Shown here: piece after piece, positions 8,695 to 17,644 of the stretch
Numbering within the stretch: the first letter of the stretch is position 1
How the letters are laid out: each line of letters begins with the position of its first letter
NCBI GenBank assembly: GCA_003162475.1
Contig: PMOI01000004.1
Coordinates: 59,121-107,518 of the forward strand
DNA length: 48,398 nt
Direction: 5' to 3'
DNA from: Acidimicrobiaceae bacterium
GTDB lineage: Bacteria; Actinomycetota; Acidimicrobiia; Acidimicrobiales; RAAP-2
Notes under the pieces: generated by a model
The model's input: the letters and a program-made list of their open reading frames with translations, nothing else
Told to the model about the DNA's origin: nothing
Databases searched by the model: none
Made by a program: the position numbers and the translations under genes

Positions 8695-9783
8695 ATGAAG
8701 GACGTTTTTGAGCGCCTGGTGGGCCAGGATCGAGCAGTTGCCGCGCTGCGCCAGTACGCGACAAATCCCGTGCACGCCTACCTCTTCAGTGGACCCGCGG
8801 GCGCCAGCGTGCACGACTCCGTCGTCTCCTTCGCCGCGGCGTTGCAGTGTCCGCGACACGGCTGTGGAACGTGTGACGTCTGTCGATTAGTCCTCGCCGA
8901 CCAGGACCCCGACGTGTACTTCGCCGATCGTTCGGGGGTGTCGTGGCGCCTGGAAGAGATTCGAGAGGCCGAGCGCGTTTCGAGGCGTCGTCCGCTCGGA
9001 ACGGGCTACCAGATCGTCGTCATCGAGGACGTGGAGTTGACGACGACGGGCGCCTCACCCAGCGCGCCGGCTCTGTTGAAGTCACTCGAAGAGCCACCGA
9101 GTCGCACGATCTTTCTCCTGAGCGCCGAAGAGCTACCCGCGGCACTCGACACCATTATCTCGAGGTGTCTCGACGTCAAGTTGCGGGCCCTCAGTGACGA
9201 GGACCTCGAGTCGATTCTGGTGGGCGAGGGGGCGGAACTCGTCGCGGCTCAGAGCGCCGCCGCCGCCGCGAATGGCAACCTGCGTCGAGCGCGCGTCTTG
9301 GTGCGCGACGCCGACCTATCGTCACGCGTCGCGCAGTGGCGAAGTATCCCCGAGCGCTTGACGGGCACGCCCGCCGCGTCGGCCCTCGTGGCCCAGGGCA
9401 TCGCAGCCTCGCTCGACGAGGCGATCACGCCGCTGCAACAGCTCCAAGAAGAAGAGATGGCGCGTCGGGCCAGCGACGCTCGCGAGATGGGACTGCGAGC
9501 GGTGACCAATCGAAAGGACGTCGAAGCGCAGTTCAAGCGAGAGCAGCGTCGTTTTCGACTCGACGAACTGCGTTTTGGCTTCAGCGCGTTGACCGGTGTC
9601 TACCGTGAGCGGCTGGTGGAGAACTTGGAGGCCAGCACGGACGGGGACGCGCGTAGCGAGTACCGCGTCGGTGCTTCTCTGCGCGCCATTGACGCCGTCG
9701 CCGAAGCGAATCGCCGGCTCTCGACGAACATCGACGAGTCGCTCTTGCTGCACGATCTCATGTTCTCGTTGATGGAGTTTTAA
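8695..9783 (+). CDS. holB: DNA polymerase III delta' subunit
   Basis: A 362-residue clamp-loader subunit that helps open the sliding clamp at the replication fork. VFERLVGQDRAVAALR is the typical AAA+ start. The Walker A region is SGPAGASVHDS (residues 32-42) and lacks the GKT/S signature, as expected for the non-hydrolysing delta' subunit. Four cysteines (52, 57, 60, 63 in CPRHGCGTCDVC) form the zinc module. VVIEDVELTT stands for Walker B, PALLKSLEEPPSRTIFLL is the family signature, and ISRC is the sensor/SRC-like motif. tmk-holB is a common bacterial pairing. The gene ends 47 nt before tRNA-Thr. Confidence 0.93.
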   Translation: MKDVFERLVGQDRAVAALRQYATNPVHAYLFSGPAGASVHDSVVSFAAALQCPRHGCGTCDVCRLVLADQDPDVYFADRSGVSWRLEEIREAERVSRRRPLGTGYQIVVIEDVELTTTGASPSAPALLKSLEEPPSRTIFLLSAEELPAALDTIISRCLDVKLRALSDEDLESILVGEGAELVAAQSAAAAANGNLRRARVLVRDADLSSRVAQWRSIPERLTGTPAASALVAQGIAASLDEAITPLQQLQEEEMARRASDAREMGLRAVTNRKDVEAQFKREQRRFRLDELRFGFSALTGVYRERLVENLEASTDGDARSEYRVGASLRAIDAVAEANRRLSTNIDESLLLHDLMFSLMEF

Positions 9784-9830
9784 ACGTGGCCCGAGCGTCG
9801 TGGCCCGCTTGGACTATTCTTTCTTCCTGC

Positions 9831-9906
<76 letters not shown>

Positions 9907-9953
9907 TTTCGGCGTGCCGTTCCGTACGCATCATCACGTTGGCGCCTTCCTTT

Positions 9954-9984
9954 CGACGCGTTGGGGAGTACCAACGACGCGTCG
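9954..9984 (+). terminator. Hairpin downstream of tRNA-Thr
   Basis: CGACGCG (9954-9960) plus TTGG pairs with CCAA (9971-9974) and CGCGTCG (9978-9984), leaving a 6-nt loop and a 3-nt bulge. It lies 47 nt after the tRNA and has no T-run. It could end or protect the tRNA transcript, or separate it from the hopanoid operon. Nothing else recognisable occurs between 9907 and 10174. Confidence 0.35.
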
Positions 9985-10174
9985 TGCGACAGGGAAGGGT
10001 GGATGGAGCGTATTCGCCACGCGCTCATCGTTACCGACGTCGATGTTCGTCAACTAGAAACGTAGGCGACGACGACGCGCGACGCAAGCAGCATTCGTGG
10101 CTAAACACGTCGGTGGGCAATTCCATGAAGGCTGGTAGTTTGAACTCCATCGATATCGCACAGGGAGTCTTTCG

Positions 10175-11056
10175 TTGGTATCTGCCGAATTGCCACGCAC
10201 GATGAGTGGAACTTCTTCCGCGAACGATGATTTCGCCGAAAAGGCCCGTCACGAGAACTTTCCCGTGGCCTCTCGTTTCTTGCCCCGTGACGCTCGTGCG
10301 AACCTCATGGCGATCTATGGTTTCGCCCGACTCACCGACGACGTGGGCGACGAGGCCGAAGGCGATCGTCTCAAGCTCCTCGACGGACTCGACGCTGAAC
10401 TCGACCTCGCGGCCAGTGGCGAGGCGACGGATCCAACGTTCCAGAGACTCTCACCCGTCATCCGTGACTTGAACTTACGTCTCGATCCGTTTCGACGTCT
10501 CATCGACGCAAACCGTATGGACCAGCGCGTCAGTCGCTATCGAACCTTCGACGACCTGGTGGGGTACTGCATGTTGTCGGCGGCGCCGGTGGGCGAGTTG
10601 GTGTTGGCCGTCTTCGGTCTGACCAGTGAGGAACGAATCAGACTTTCGGACAAGGTCTGTATCGCTCTTCAACTTGTCGAGCACCTCCAAGACGTCCAAG
10701 AGGACGCGCAGCGCGGTCGTGTCTACCTTCCCCTCGAGGACATGGAACGTTTCGGGTGCGTTGAAGGGGACCTCTTGGAACCGCACGCGACGCCCGCGCT
10801 GCGTGCTCTTATTTCCTTTGAGGTAGATCGCGCGCGCGACCTACTTACTGCTGGCGTGCCGCTCGCCTCAACGCTTCCCCTTCGCCCTCGCGTGGCCGTC
10901 GCGGGCTTCACGGCTGGTGGGGTTGCCGCGCTCGAATCGATCGCGCGCGCGAAGTACGACGTCCTCGGCGTTCGTTGCCGTCCGCGCAAGTTCGACGTTG
11001 CTCGACACGTGCTTCGCTACTTTGGCGCGGCGAGTCTCAAGAGGAAAGAGACGTGA
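10175..11056 (+). CDS. hpnC: Hydroxysqualene synthase HpnC (squalene/phytoene synthase family)
   Basis: A 293-residue trans-isoprenyl synthase family protein. In the HpnCDE route HpnC converts presqualene diphosphate to hydroxysqualene. ENFPVASRFLPRDARANLMAIYGFAR is the HpnC-type opening. The first acidic motif is DDVGDE and the second is LQDVQEDAQRGRVYLP, which bind magnesium and diphosphate. It heads seven tightly coupled hopanoid genes. The start is uncertain: TTG at 10175 has AGGGAG 7 nt upstream, while ATG at 10202 has no ribosome binding site; I favour TTG. Order hpnC-hpnD-hpnE matches other hopanoid producers, which supports HpnC over a carotenoid enzyme. Confidence 0.88.
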   Translation: MVSAELPRTMSGTSSANDDFAEKARHENFPVASRFLPRDARANLMAIYGFARLTDDVGDEAEGDRLKLLDGLDAELDLAASGEATDPTFQRLSPVIRDLNLRLDPFRRLIDANRMDQRVSRYRTFDDLVGYCMLSAAPVGELVLAVFGLTSEERIRLSDKVCIALQLVEHLQDVQEDAQRGRVYLPLEDMERFGCVEGDLLEPHATPALRALISFEVDRARDLLTAGVPLASTLPLRPRVAVAGFTAGGVAALESIARAKYDVLGVRCRPRKFDVARHVLRYFGAASLKRKET

Positions 11057-11892
11057 GCACCGAAGACGCGTACGCGTACTGCGAGTTGATCACCCGACGC
11101 GAAGCGAAGAACTTCGCCTACGGCATCAGGCTTCTGCGCAAGCCCGAGCGACAGGCGCTCTCCGCCGTGTACGCACTGGCCCGGCGGATCGACGACATCG
11201 GTGACGGTGACGGCACCGCCGAGGAAAAACTCGTTGGACTGAAGCGAGTTCGTCACGACCTCGAGGCGATCGATCCCCAGACGGACGACCTCGTGCTGGT
11301 GGCCGTGGCTGACGCGACGCGACGGTACGAACTCCCGATGGGCTGCTTCGGTGAGATCATCGACGGGTGCGAAATGGACGTCAACGGTACGTCCTATGCA
11401 ACGATCGACGATCTCGTGGGCTACTGCCGCAACGTGGCGGGCTCGGTGGGTCGACTCTCGCTCGCCATCTTCGGTACGGACCGCCCCGACGAGGCGATTC
11501 CGCTCGCCGACGCGCTCGGTGTGGCGCTGCAACTCACGAATATCTTGCGCGACGTGGTGGAGGACAAGTCGTTCGGGCGCGTGTACCTACCGAGCGAGGA
11601 CGCCCGGTCCGTCAACTGCGCTCCGGATCTCGAGTGCCCGGCCCCTGACGTCGCGCGCCTCGTCGCCCTCGAGTGCGTTCGCGCCCGCGAGTGGTTCGCC
11701 GAAGGCATGGCGTTGCTGCCGTTGCTCGACGCGAGGAGTCGCGCGTGCGTTGGCGCGATGGCCGGAATCTATCGACGCCTCTTGGTTCGAATCGAGCGTG
11801 AACCGATCGCCGTGATGGAGCGACGCGTTTCGCTGCCCACGTGGGAGAAGGCGTTAGTGGCCGTGAACAGTATCGTTCGAGCGCGCGGATGA
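11053..11892 (+). CDS. hpnD: Presqualene diphosphate synthase HpnD
   Basis: A 279-residue squalene/phytoene synthase family enzyme that joins two farnesyl diphosphates to presqualene diphosphate. The opening AYCELITRREAKNFAYGIRLL is typical, with the first aspartate motif ARRIDDIGDG and the second QLTNILRDVVEDKSFGRVYLP. GTG at 11053 overlaps the hpnC stop by 4 nt, with GAGGAAAG about 4 nt upstream, so the longer open frame is not used. It is most like HpnD because it follows hpnC and precedes hpnE. A phytoene synthase is the main alternative and is unlikely in this context. Confidence 0.88.
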   Translation: MSTEDAYAYCELITRREAKNFAYGIRLLRKPERQALSAVYALARRIDDIGDGDGTAEEKLVGLKRVRHDLEAIDPQTDDLVLVAVADATRRYELPMGCFGEIIDGCEMDVNGTSYATIDDLVGYCRNVAGSVGRLSLAIFGTDRPDEAIPLADALGVALQLTNILRDVVEDKSFGRVYLPSEDARSVNCAPDLECPAPDVARLVALECVRAREWFAEGMALLPLLDARSRACVGAMAGIYRRLLVRIEREPIAVMERRVSLPTWEKALVAVNSIVRARG

Positions 11893-13250
11893 CGCCGGTG
11901 CGAATCGGGGTCGTCGGCGGTGGACTTGCCGGGATCGCCGCCGCACTGAGTGCTGCTGACGCGGGGGCGGAGGTCGTACTCGTGGAGCGCCGGCCATCGC
12001 TGGGCGGGCTCACGTCGTCGATCCAACACAACGGACTCTCATTCGACAACGGTCAACACGTGTTCCTACGCTGTTGCACGGCGTACCGGGCGTTCCTCGA
12101 ACGAATCGGTGGCGCCGACCAGGTGTACCTGCAGCGCCGACTCGACGTACCCGTCCTCGCCCCGAACGGCCAGCGCGCGACCATCTCGAGAAACGCGTTG
12201 CCGGCGCCGTTGCATCTGGCCGGATCGCTCGCGAAGTATCGACACCTCTCCGTGTTTGAGCGTGCGCGCTTGGTGGGCGCGGCGCTCGCCCTTCGTCGTC
12301 TCGATCCAGACGACCCGTCACTCGACGAGGTCTCATTCGCCGATTGGTTGAAGCGTCACGGTCAGTCAGCACGCGCGATTGATCGTCTCTGGAATTTGAT
12401 CGCGTTACCAACGATCAACGTTTCGGCGCAGGACGCGTCGCTCGCGCTCGCGGTCAAGGTCTTTCGCGTCGGTCTCCTCGATCAATCCGACGGCGCCGAC
12501 ATGGGATGGTCGAAGGTCCCGCTCGCGCAGCTGCACGGGGCCAACGGCCTACGGGCCCTGGACGCGGCGGAGGTCAACACGCAACTCAACGCCTCGGTCA
12601 GTTCGATCGAACGAACCTCCAGCGGATCGTTCCTCATCGGTGCTGCGGAGAAGAGTCTCTCGGTCGACGCCGTCATCATCGCGACGTCCCCACGTGCGTT
12701 GGCGTCGTTCGGCGTACCTGCGGGCGAGAGCATCGCGGAAGGTCTCGGATCGTCTCCGATCGTGAACGTCCACCTCGTGCTCGATCGACGGGTGACCGAT
12801 CTGGCGATGGCGGCGGTCGTCGATTCACCCATCGAATACATCTTCGATCGAACGGAGTCGAGTGGTGTGACCTCGGGCCAGTGCCTCGTCCTCTCGCTGT
12901 CGGCAGCTGATCGATACCTGGGAGTGGGTTCCCCGGAACTCGTGTCGACGTTCCTCGCCGCGCTGCGCGACCTTTTCCCGGCGGCTCGTGAGGCGCAACT
13001 CGTCGACGCACTCGTCACCCGAGAGCGCGCGGCGACGTTTCGCGCGTCTCCCGGTGTGGGCGCGTTTCGCCCGGCGATGACGACGGAGGTACCGGGACTG
13101 TTCCTCGCTGGTGCGTGGTGCAGTACGGGTTGGCCTGCGACGATGGAAGGTGCTGTTCGCAGTGGCAACCAGGCCGCGAGCGAAGCGTTGGCGCACCTGT
13201 CAGACTCGCCATTCAACGGCGTGCGTCGTCAAGAGAGGATCGGGACGTGA
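11889..13250 (+). CDS. hpnE: Hydroxysqualene dehydroxylase HpnE (FAD-dependent)
   Basis: A 453-residue flavoprotein of the amine oxidase/phytoene desaturase fold. It reduces hydroxysqualene to squalene, the last step of the HpnCDE route. The FAD-binding motif IGVVGGGLAGIAAAL lies at the N-terminus, with the ribose-binding glutamate in VLVERRPSLGG. FDNGQHVFLRCC and, near the C-terminus, TEVPGLFLAGAWCSTGWPATMEGAVRSG are family signatures; the latter closes the FAD site. ATG at 11889 overlaps the hpnD stop by 4 nt. Confidence 0.88.
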   Translation: MTPVRIGVVGGGLAGIAAALSAADAGAEVVLVERRPSLGGLTSSIQHNGLSFDNGQHVFLRCCTAYRAFLERIGGADQVYLQRRLDVPVLAPNGQRATISRNALPAPLHLAGSLAKYRHLSVFERARLVGAALALRRLDPDDPSLDEVSFADWLKRHGQSARAIDRLWNLIALPTINVSAQDASLALAVKVFRVGLLDQSDGADMGWSKVPLAQLHGANGLRALDAAEVNTQLNASVSSIERTSSGSFLIGAAEKSLSVDAVIIATSPRALASFGVPAGESIAEGLGSSPIVNVHLVLDRRVTDLAMAAVVDSPIEYIFDRTESSGVTSGQCLVLSLSAADRYLGVGSPELVSTFLAALRDLFPAAREAQLVDALVTRERAATFRASPGVGAFRPAMTTEVPGLFLAGAWCSTGWPATMEGAVRSGNQAASEALAHLSDSPFNGVRRQERIGT

Positions 13251-14257
13251 CCCTGACGAACCCGAGGTCACGACGTGACGGGGATCCCGTCGCGACGGAA
13301 GTCTTGGCGCGCGCTCGATCACTGGTGCAGCCGGCACTGAACGCGGCGACGTCGCGGCTAAGCCCGGAACTTCGAATTGCGTTGGACCACCACCTCGCTG
13401 GCGGAGGCAAATACGTGCGCGCGGGACTCGCGCTGTTGTCGGCTACCGCTGCGGGCGGTGACGAACAGGTTGGCGTCGTCGGTGCCGTCGCGATGGAACT
13501 CGTCCACAACTACTCGCTCATCCACGACGACATCATCGATGGCGACGTGGAGCGGCGTCACCGCAGAACCCTGTGGGCTGAATTTGGCGTCGGTCCGGCG
13601 ATCATCGTCGGCGACGCGATGTCGATTCTCGCCTTTCAACTCCTTCTCGAAGACCCGACCGACGCCCGGGTGCGCGCGGCCGGTCTCCTCGGCGAAGCCA
13701 CGCAGGCAATGATCACTGGTCAGGCGGAGGACATGGCGTCGGAACTACGTTCGTCGCTGTCGGTGGAGGAGTGCCTTCGAATGGAAGCCGGTAAGACCGG
13801 AGCGCTCTTGTCGTGCTCGGCGTCCATCGGGGCCGTACTCGCGGAAGCGCCTACGTCGATGGTTGACGCGCTCGCGGACTACGGAAGTCACCTCGGTGTC
13901 GCGTTCCAGGCCGTCGACGACGTGCTGGGCATCTGGGGCGAATCGAGCGTCACCGGTAAGCCCGTGGGCAGTGACCTACGCCAACACAAGAAGAGTCTGC
14001 CGATCTCGATCGCCACTGAAAGGGGCGTTGACGTGTACGGATCGCTCGCGTCTCCCTTCGGACAGGACCTCACGGAAAAGGAAGTCGCCGGCGCCCTGGC
14101 GCTGCTCGAAGAGTGTGGCGCACGACAAGAGACGATGGCCATCGGTGCGACGCACCTCCGACTCGCGCTCGAGGCACTCGACCAGGCCCCTCTGGCGTCG
14201 GGCCCCCGCAGGGAACTCGCGGCAATCGCGAGCTTCGTCATCGAGCGTGACCAATGA
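13247..14257 (+). CDS. Polyprenyl diphosphate synthase of the hopanoid operon (FPP/GGPP type)
   Basis: A 336-residue E-type prenyl synthase that elongates dimethylallyl diphosphate with isopentenyl diphosphate, probably to supply farnesyl diphosphate for HpnD. The first aspartate motif is SLIHDDIIDGDVERRHR. The second region reads QAVDDVLGIWG instead of DDxxD, a form common in actinobacterial IdsA-like enzymes. GGGKYVRAGL supplies the diphosphate-binding residues. GTG at 13247 overlaps the hpnE stop by 4 nt. Chain length cannot be fixed from sequence alone, though its position between hpnE and shc argues for C15. A second, distinct prenyl synthase lies at 35233-36210. Confidence 0.87.
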   Translation: MTLTNPRSRRDGDPVATEVLARARSLVQPALNAATSRLSPELRIALDHHLAGGGKYVRAGLALLSATAAGGDEQVGVVGAVAMELVHNYSLIHDDIIDGDVERRHRRTLWAEFGVGPAIIVGDAMSILAFQLLLEDPTDARVRAAGLLGEATQAMITGQAEDMASELRSSLSVEECLRMEAGKTGALLSCSASIGAVLAEAPTSMVDALADYGSHLGVAFQAVDDVLGIWGESSVTGKPVGSDLRQHKKSLPISIATERGVDVYGSLASPFGQDLTEKEVAGALALLEECGARQETMAIGATHLRLALEALDQAPLASGPRRELAAIASFVIERDQ

Positions 14258-16173
14258 GCGATCTGAACCAGCGTGAGTCGGTCGAGACGCCTCCTGTTGA
14301 GGAGTCGCCCACGCCACCAACGCCCGCGAGCGACGTCCACGAAACTCTGCGACGCGCGGTCGACCAGCTGATCTCACTGCAGGATCCGAGCGGTTGGTGG
14401 AAGGGCGAATTGGAGACCAACGTCTCCATTGACGCGGAGGATTTACTGCTGCGCGAGTTTCTCGGCGTTCGCACCGACGCCCAAACCGAAGCGACGGCTC
14501 GCTGGATCCGTTCGCGTCAACGCGATGACGGGACGTGGGCGAACTATCACGGTGGGCCGGCGGACCTGTCGACCACGATCGAGGCCTACGTCGCGCTCCG
14601 ACTGGCCGGTGACGCGCCCGAGGACGATCACCTGTGCCGCGCCGCGGACTTCATCCGATCGTCGGGCGGTATCGAGAACAGTCGTGTCTTCACGAGGATC
14701 TGGCTCGCGTTGTTCGGCCTGTGGCCGTGGGCGCAGATCCCGGTGCTACCTCCCGAGTTGATGTTCTTGCCCCGTTTCGCTCCTCTCAACATCTACGACT
14801 TTGCCTCCTGGGCCCGTCAGACCGTCGTCGCGTTGACGGTGGTGAGCGCGCACCGGCCCGTGCAGTCCCTGGGGTTCGACACGGATGAGCTTCGAAGTGG
14901 CGGCATCGCGGAAACGCGCGACTCCTTACGACGTTGGTCGGGCCGATTTCAGGCGCTTGACCGTATGTTGCACCAGTACGAACGACACCCGATTCGCCCG
15001 ATACGAAGGGTCGCCCTGCGACAGTCCGAGCGCTGGATACTCAAGCGCCAAGAGGCCGATGGCTCGTGGGGTGGCATCCAGCCGCCGTGGGTCTACTCGC
15101 TGATCGCGCTAAAACTCCAGGGCTACGACATTGATCACCCCGTGATGCGCGCGGGCCTCAAGGGTCTCGACGGCTTCACCATCGAAGACAAGGCGGGTCG
15201 AAGAATCGAAGCTTGTCAGTCGCCCGTGTGGGACACGGCGCTCGCGGTGAGCGCACTCGCCGACGCCGGACTCCCGCCCGAGGATCCCGCGCTCGTCAAC
15301 GCCGCGCGTTACTTACTCGGAGAAGAGATCACCTCGCGAGGGGACTGGTCGATCCGGCGTCCGAAACTTCAACCGAGCGGCTGGGCCTTCGAGTTCCAGA
15401 ACGACACCTACCCCGACGTCGACGACACGGCCGAAGTCGTGATCGCGCTTGGTCGCACCGCCGAACCGGCCGTTGGCGCCACGGCGCGCGCCGTGGCCTG
15501 GATCGAGGGGATGCAGTGTGACGACGGCGGGTGGGCGGCCTTCGACGTCGACAACGTGCGAGCCCTCATGCGCGAGCTGCCCTTCAGTGACTTCGGGGAG
15601 TTGATCGATCCTTCGAGCGCCGACGTCACCGCCCACGTGCTCGAGATGCTCGCGGTCGTCGAACCATCGAGTGGTGTCGTCAAGCGGGGCGTCGAGTGGC
15701 TCTTGGCCGCCCAGGAGGATGACGGTTCGTGGTTCGGACGTTGGGGTGCCAACTACGTCTACGGCACGGGCGCCGTGCTTCCCGGTCTTGCCGCCGCCGG
15801 GCTCGCCCTCGACCACCCGGCGATTCGCCGCGCCGTCAGTTGGCTCGAGGACCATCAGAATCTCGACGGGGGATGGGGCGAGGACCTTCGTTCTTATCGC
15901 GACGTGTCGTACCGGGGGAGAGGACCTTCGACCGCGTCGCAGACGAGTTGGGCGTTACTCGGACTCTTGGCCGCGGGTGATCGCACGACGGCGGTCGAAC
16001 GCGGCGTCGCGTACCTCATCGAGACCCAAGACGACGACGGTTCGTGGGAAGAGCCGTGGTTCACGGGTACGGGGTTCCCTGGTGACTTCTACATCAACTA
16101 CCATCTGTATCGTCTGGTCTTCCCGGTCATGGCACTGGGACGCTACCTGAGCGGAAGGGGTCCCTTTGGCTGA
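14254..16173 (+). CDS. shc: Squalene-hopene cyclase
   Basis: A 639-residue class II triterpene cyclase that folds squalene into hopene/hopanol at the membrane. The protonating motif DVDD is at residues 388-391 (YPDVDDTAEV). Multiple QW-type repeats are visible: GSWGGIQPPW, GGWAAFDVDN, GSWFGRWGANYVYGT, GGWGEDLRSY and GSWEEPWFTGTGFPGDFYINYHLYR-type ending, the last being typical of SHC C-termini. Length is normal. ATG at 14254 overlaps the upstream prenyl synthase stop by 4 nt. This gene settles the operon as hopanoid rather than carotenoid. Confidence 0.96.
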   Translation: MSDLNQRESVETPPVEESPTPPTPASDVHETLRRAVDQLISLQDPSGWWKGELETNVSIDAEDLLLREFLGVRTDAQTEATARWIRSRQRDDGTWANYHGGPADLSTTIEAYVALRLAGDAPEDDHLCRAADFIRSSGGIENSRVFTRIWLALFGLWPWAQIPVLPPELMFLPRFAPLNIYDFASWARQTVVALTVVSAHRPVQSLGFDTDELRSGGIAETRDSLRRWSGRFQALDRMLHQYERHPIRPIRRVALRQSERWILKRQEADGSWGGIQPPWVYSLIALKLQGYDIDHPVMRAGLKGLDGFTIEDKAGRRIEACQSPVWDTALAVSALADAGLPPEDPALVNAARYLLGEEITSRGDWSIRRPKLQPSGWAFEFQNDTYPDVDDTAEVVIALGRTAEPAVGATARAVAWIEGMQCDDGGWAAFDVDNVRALMRELPFSDFGELIDPSSADVTAHVLEMLAVVEPSSGVVKRGVEWLLAAQEDDGSWFGRWGANYVYGTGAVLPGLAAAGLALDHPAIRRAVSWLEDHQNLDGGWGEDLRSYRDVSYRGRGPSTASQTSWALLGLLAAGDRTTAVERGVAYLIETQDDDGSWEEPWFTGTGFPGDFYINYHLYRLVFPVMALGRYLSGRGPFG

Positions 16174-17644
16174 CCTGAGTGTCCTCACCCCGCTGCGAAT
16201 CGAGTCGTTCGCCTTCGGTGGGGCCGACGTCGTCATAGGGGCGGGTCAGGACCGTGCCCGACGCGCCGGGGTCGAGTTGGCGGCGAAACTTGACGAGATG
16301 ACCGCTGTCGCGCTCGTGGGCGTGGCCGGTGGATTGGCGCCCGAACTGGTGCCCGGCGACCTCGTGATCGCTAGTGAACTACGCAATACCGAGTCAACGA
16401 CCTCGCGTAATCTTCCCGCCGCGGCGCTCCTCGCGGCTGAGTTCCGCCGCGACAACCTTCCGGTGTTCACTGGGCCGCTCGTCACCTCGCCGCGCTACGT
16501 CTCGAGCGGTGAGCGCGCTGGACTCGCCGCCTCGGGGGCGCTGGCCGTCGACATGGAGTCGGCCTGGGTCATGGACTACCTGCCCAAGAATCCGCTCGTC
16601 GTCGTGCGCTCCATCTCGGACACCAGTACTCGTGGACCGATGCGCGGTGGCATCCGGGCCCTGGGGTCCTTGTCGACGGTGCGCGGTCCCCTGAAACGTT
16701 GGGCCCGTGCGTGCGGCAAGCACGAGATCGTCCTGGCGTCGCCTCGATCCTTTTGCGCCGGAGTGGAACGCGCGATCGAGACGGTCGAGCGCGCGATCGA
16801 ACTCTTTGGCGCGCCGGTCTTCGTCCGTCGCCAGATCGTCCATAACCAACACGTCGTCGAGGGACTCGAACGCAAGGGTGCCGTCTTCGTCCAGGAGTTA
16901 GGCGACGTGCCAGTGGGCTCAGTCGTGGTACTCGCGGCGCATGGTGTCTCGCCCGAAATTCGACTCCAAGGCGCCCAACGTAGTGATTTGACGGTCATTG
17001 ACGCGACGTGTCCGCTGGTCGCGAAGGTGCACAGCGAAGCGCGTCGGTACGCCGCGCAGGACTACAGCCTCGTGCTCATCGGTCACGCGGAGCACGAAGA
17101 GGTGATCGGAACCTTCGGCGAGGCGCCGGAACACTTTCAGATCGTGACCGGCGTGGATGACGTTGACCGACTCGACTTCGATCCCGATCGTCCCGTGGCG
17201 TACCTCACCCAGACCACGCTCGCGGTCGACGAAACGGCGGTCATCGTCGACGCGCTGCGCTCCCGGTTCCCCCAGATCGCCAGCCCGGTCACCAGCGATA
17301 TCTGTTACGCCACCCAGAATCGCCAGGACGCCGTTCGTTCCATTGCGCACCGGTGCGATCTGATGCTGGTCGTCGGATCGGCCAACTCCTCCAACACCGC
17401 GCGCTTGGTGGAAGTGGCTGAGCGAGAGGGTTGCCGGACGGAGTTGATCGAGGACGCGTCACAGCTGCAGTTGAGTTGGCTGATGGACGCGAGGGCCATT
17501 GGCCTCACGGCCGGGGCGTCGGTGTCCGACGTCCTCGTCCAAGAAGTGGTCGACGCCCTGTCCTCACTAGGGCCGATGCACGTGTCCGAGGAGAGGGTCG
17601 CACAAGAGAACATGCAGTTCGCCCTCCCGGCTAGGGTGCGGTAA
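16166..17644 (+). CDS. ispH: Fusion: HpnG-like adenosylhopane nucleosidase + IspH (HMBPP reductase)
   Basis: A 492-residue two-domain protein. Residues 1 to about 185 are a phosphorylase/nucleosidase domain (VALVGVAGGLAPELVPGDLVIASEL, VDMESAWVM, VVRSISDT) like HpnG, which removes adenine from adenosylhopane. Residues about 187-492 are IspH/LytB, which reduces HMBPP to IPP and DMAPP with a [4Fe-4S] cluster. The cluster cysteines are Cys197 (FCAGV), Cys282 (DATCPLV) and Cys380 (SDICYATQN), and HNQHVV, TQTT and GSANSSN are conserved IspH motifs. TTG at 16166 overlaps the shc stop by 8 nt, with AAGGGG 5 nt upstream. Both halves look complete and there is no stop between them. In other actinobacteria MEP genes sit beside hopanoid genes as separate frames. 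Confidence 0.9.
   Translation: MADLSVLTPLRIESFAFGGADVVIGAGQDRARRAGVELAAKLDEMTAVALVGVAGGLAPELVPGDLVIASELRNTESTTSRNLPAAALLAAEFRRDNLPVFTGPLVTSPRYVSSGERAGLAASGALAVDMESAWVMDYLPKNPLVVVRSISDTSTRGPMRGGIRALGSLSTVRGPLKRWARACGKHEIVLASPRSFCAGVERAIETVERAIELFGAPVFVRRQIVHNQHVVEGLERKGAVFVQELGDVPVGSVVVLAAHGVSPEIRLQGAQRSDLTVIDATCPLVAKVHSEARRYAAQDYSLVLIGHAEHEEVIGTFGEAPEHFQIVTGVDDVDRLDFDPDRPVAYLTQTTLAVDETAVIVDALRSRFPQIASPVTSDICYATQNRQDAVRSIAHRCDLMLVVGSANSSNTARLVEVAEREGCRTELIEDASQLQLSWLMDARAIGLTAGASVSDVLVQEVVDALSSLGPMHVSEERVAQENMQFALPARVR

Noticed and set aside
10175..13250. Carotenoid pathway (two phytoene-synthase-like genes plus a desaturase-like gene)
   Set aside because: The order hpnC-hpnD-hpnE followed by squalene-hopene cyclase and hpnH identifies hopanoid synthesis.
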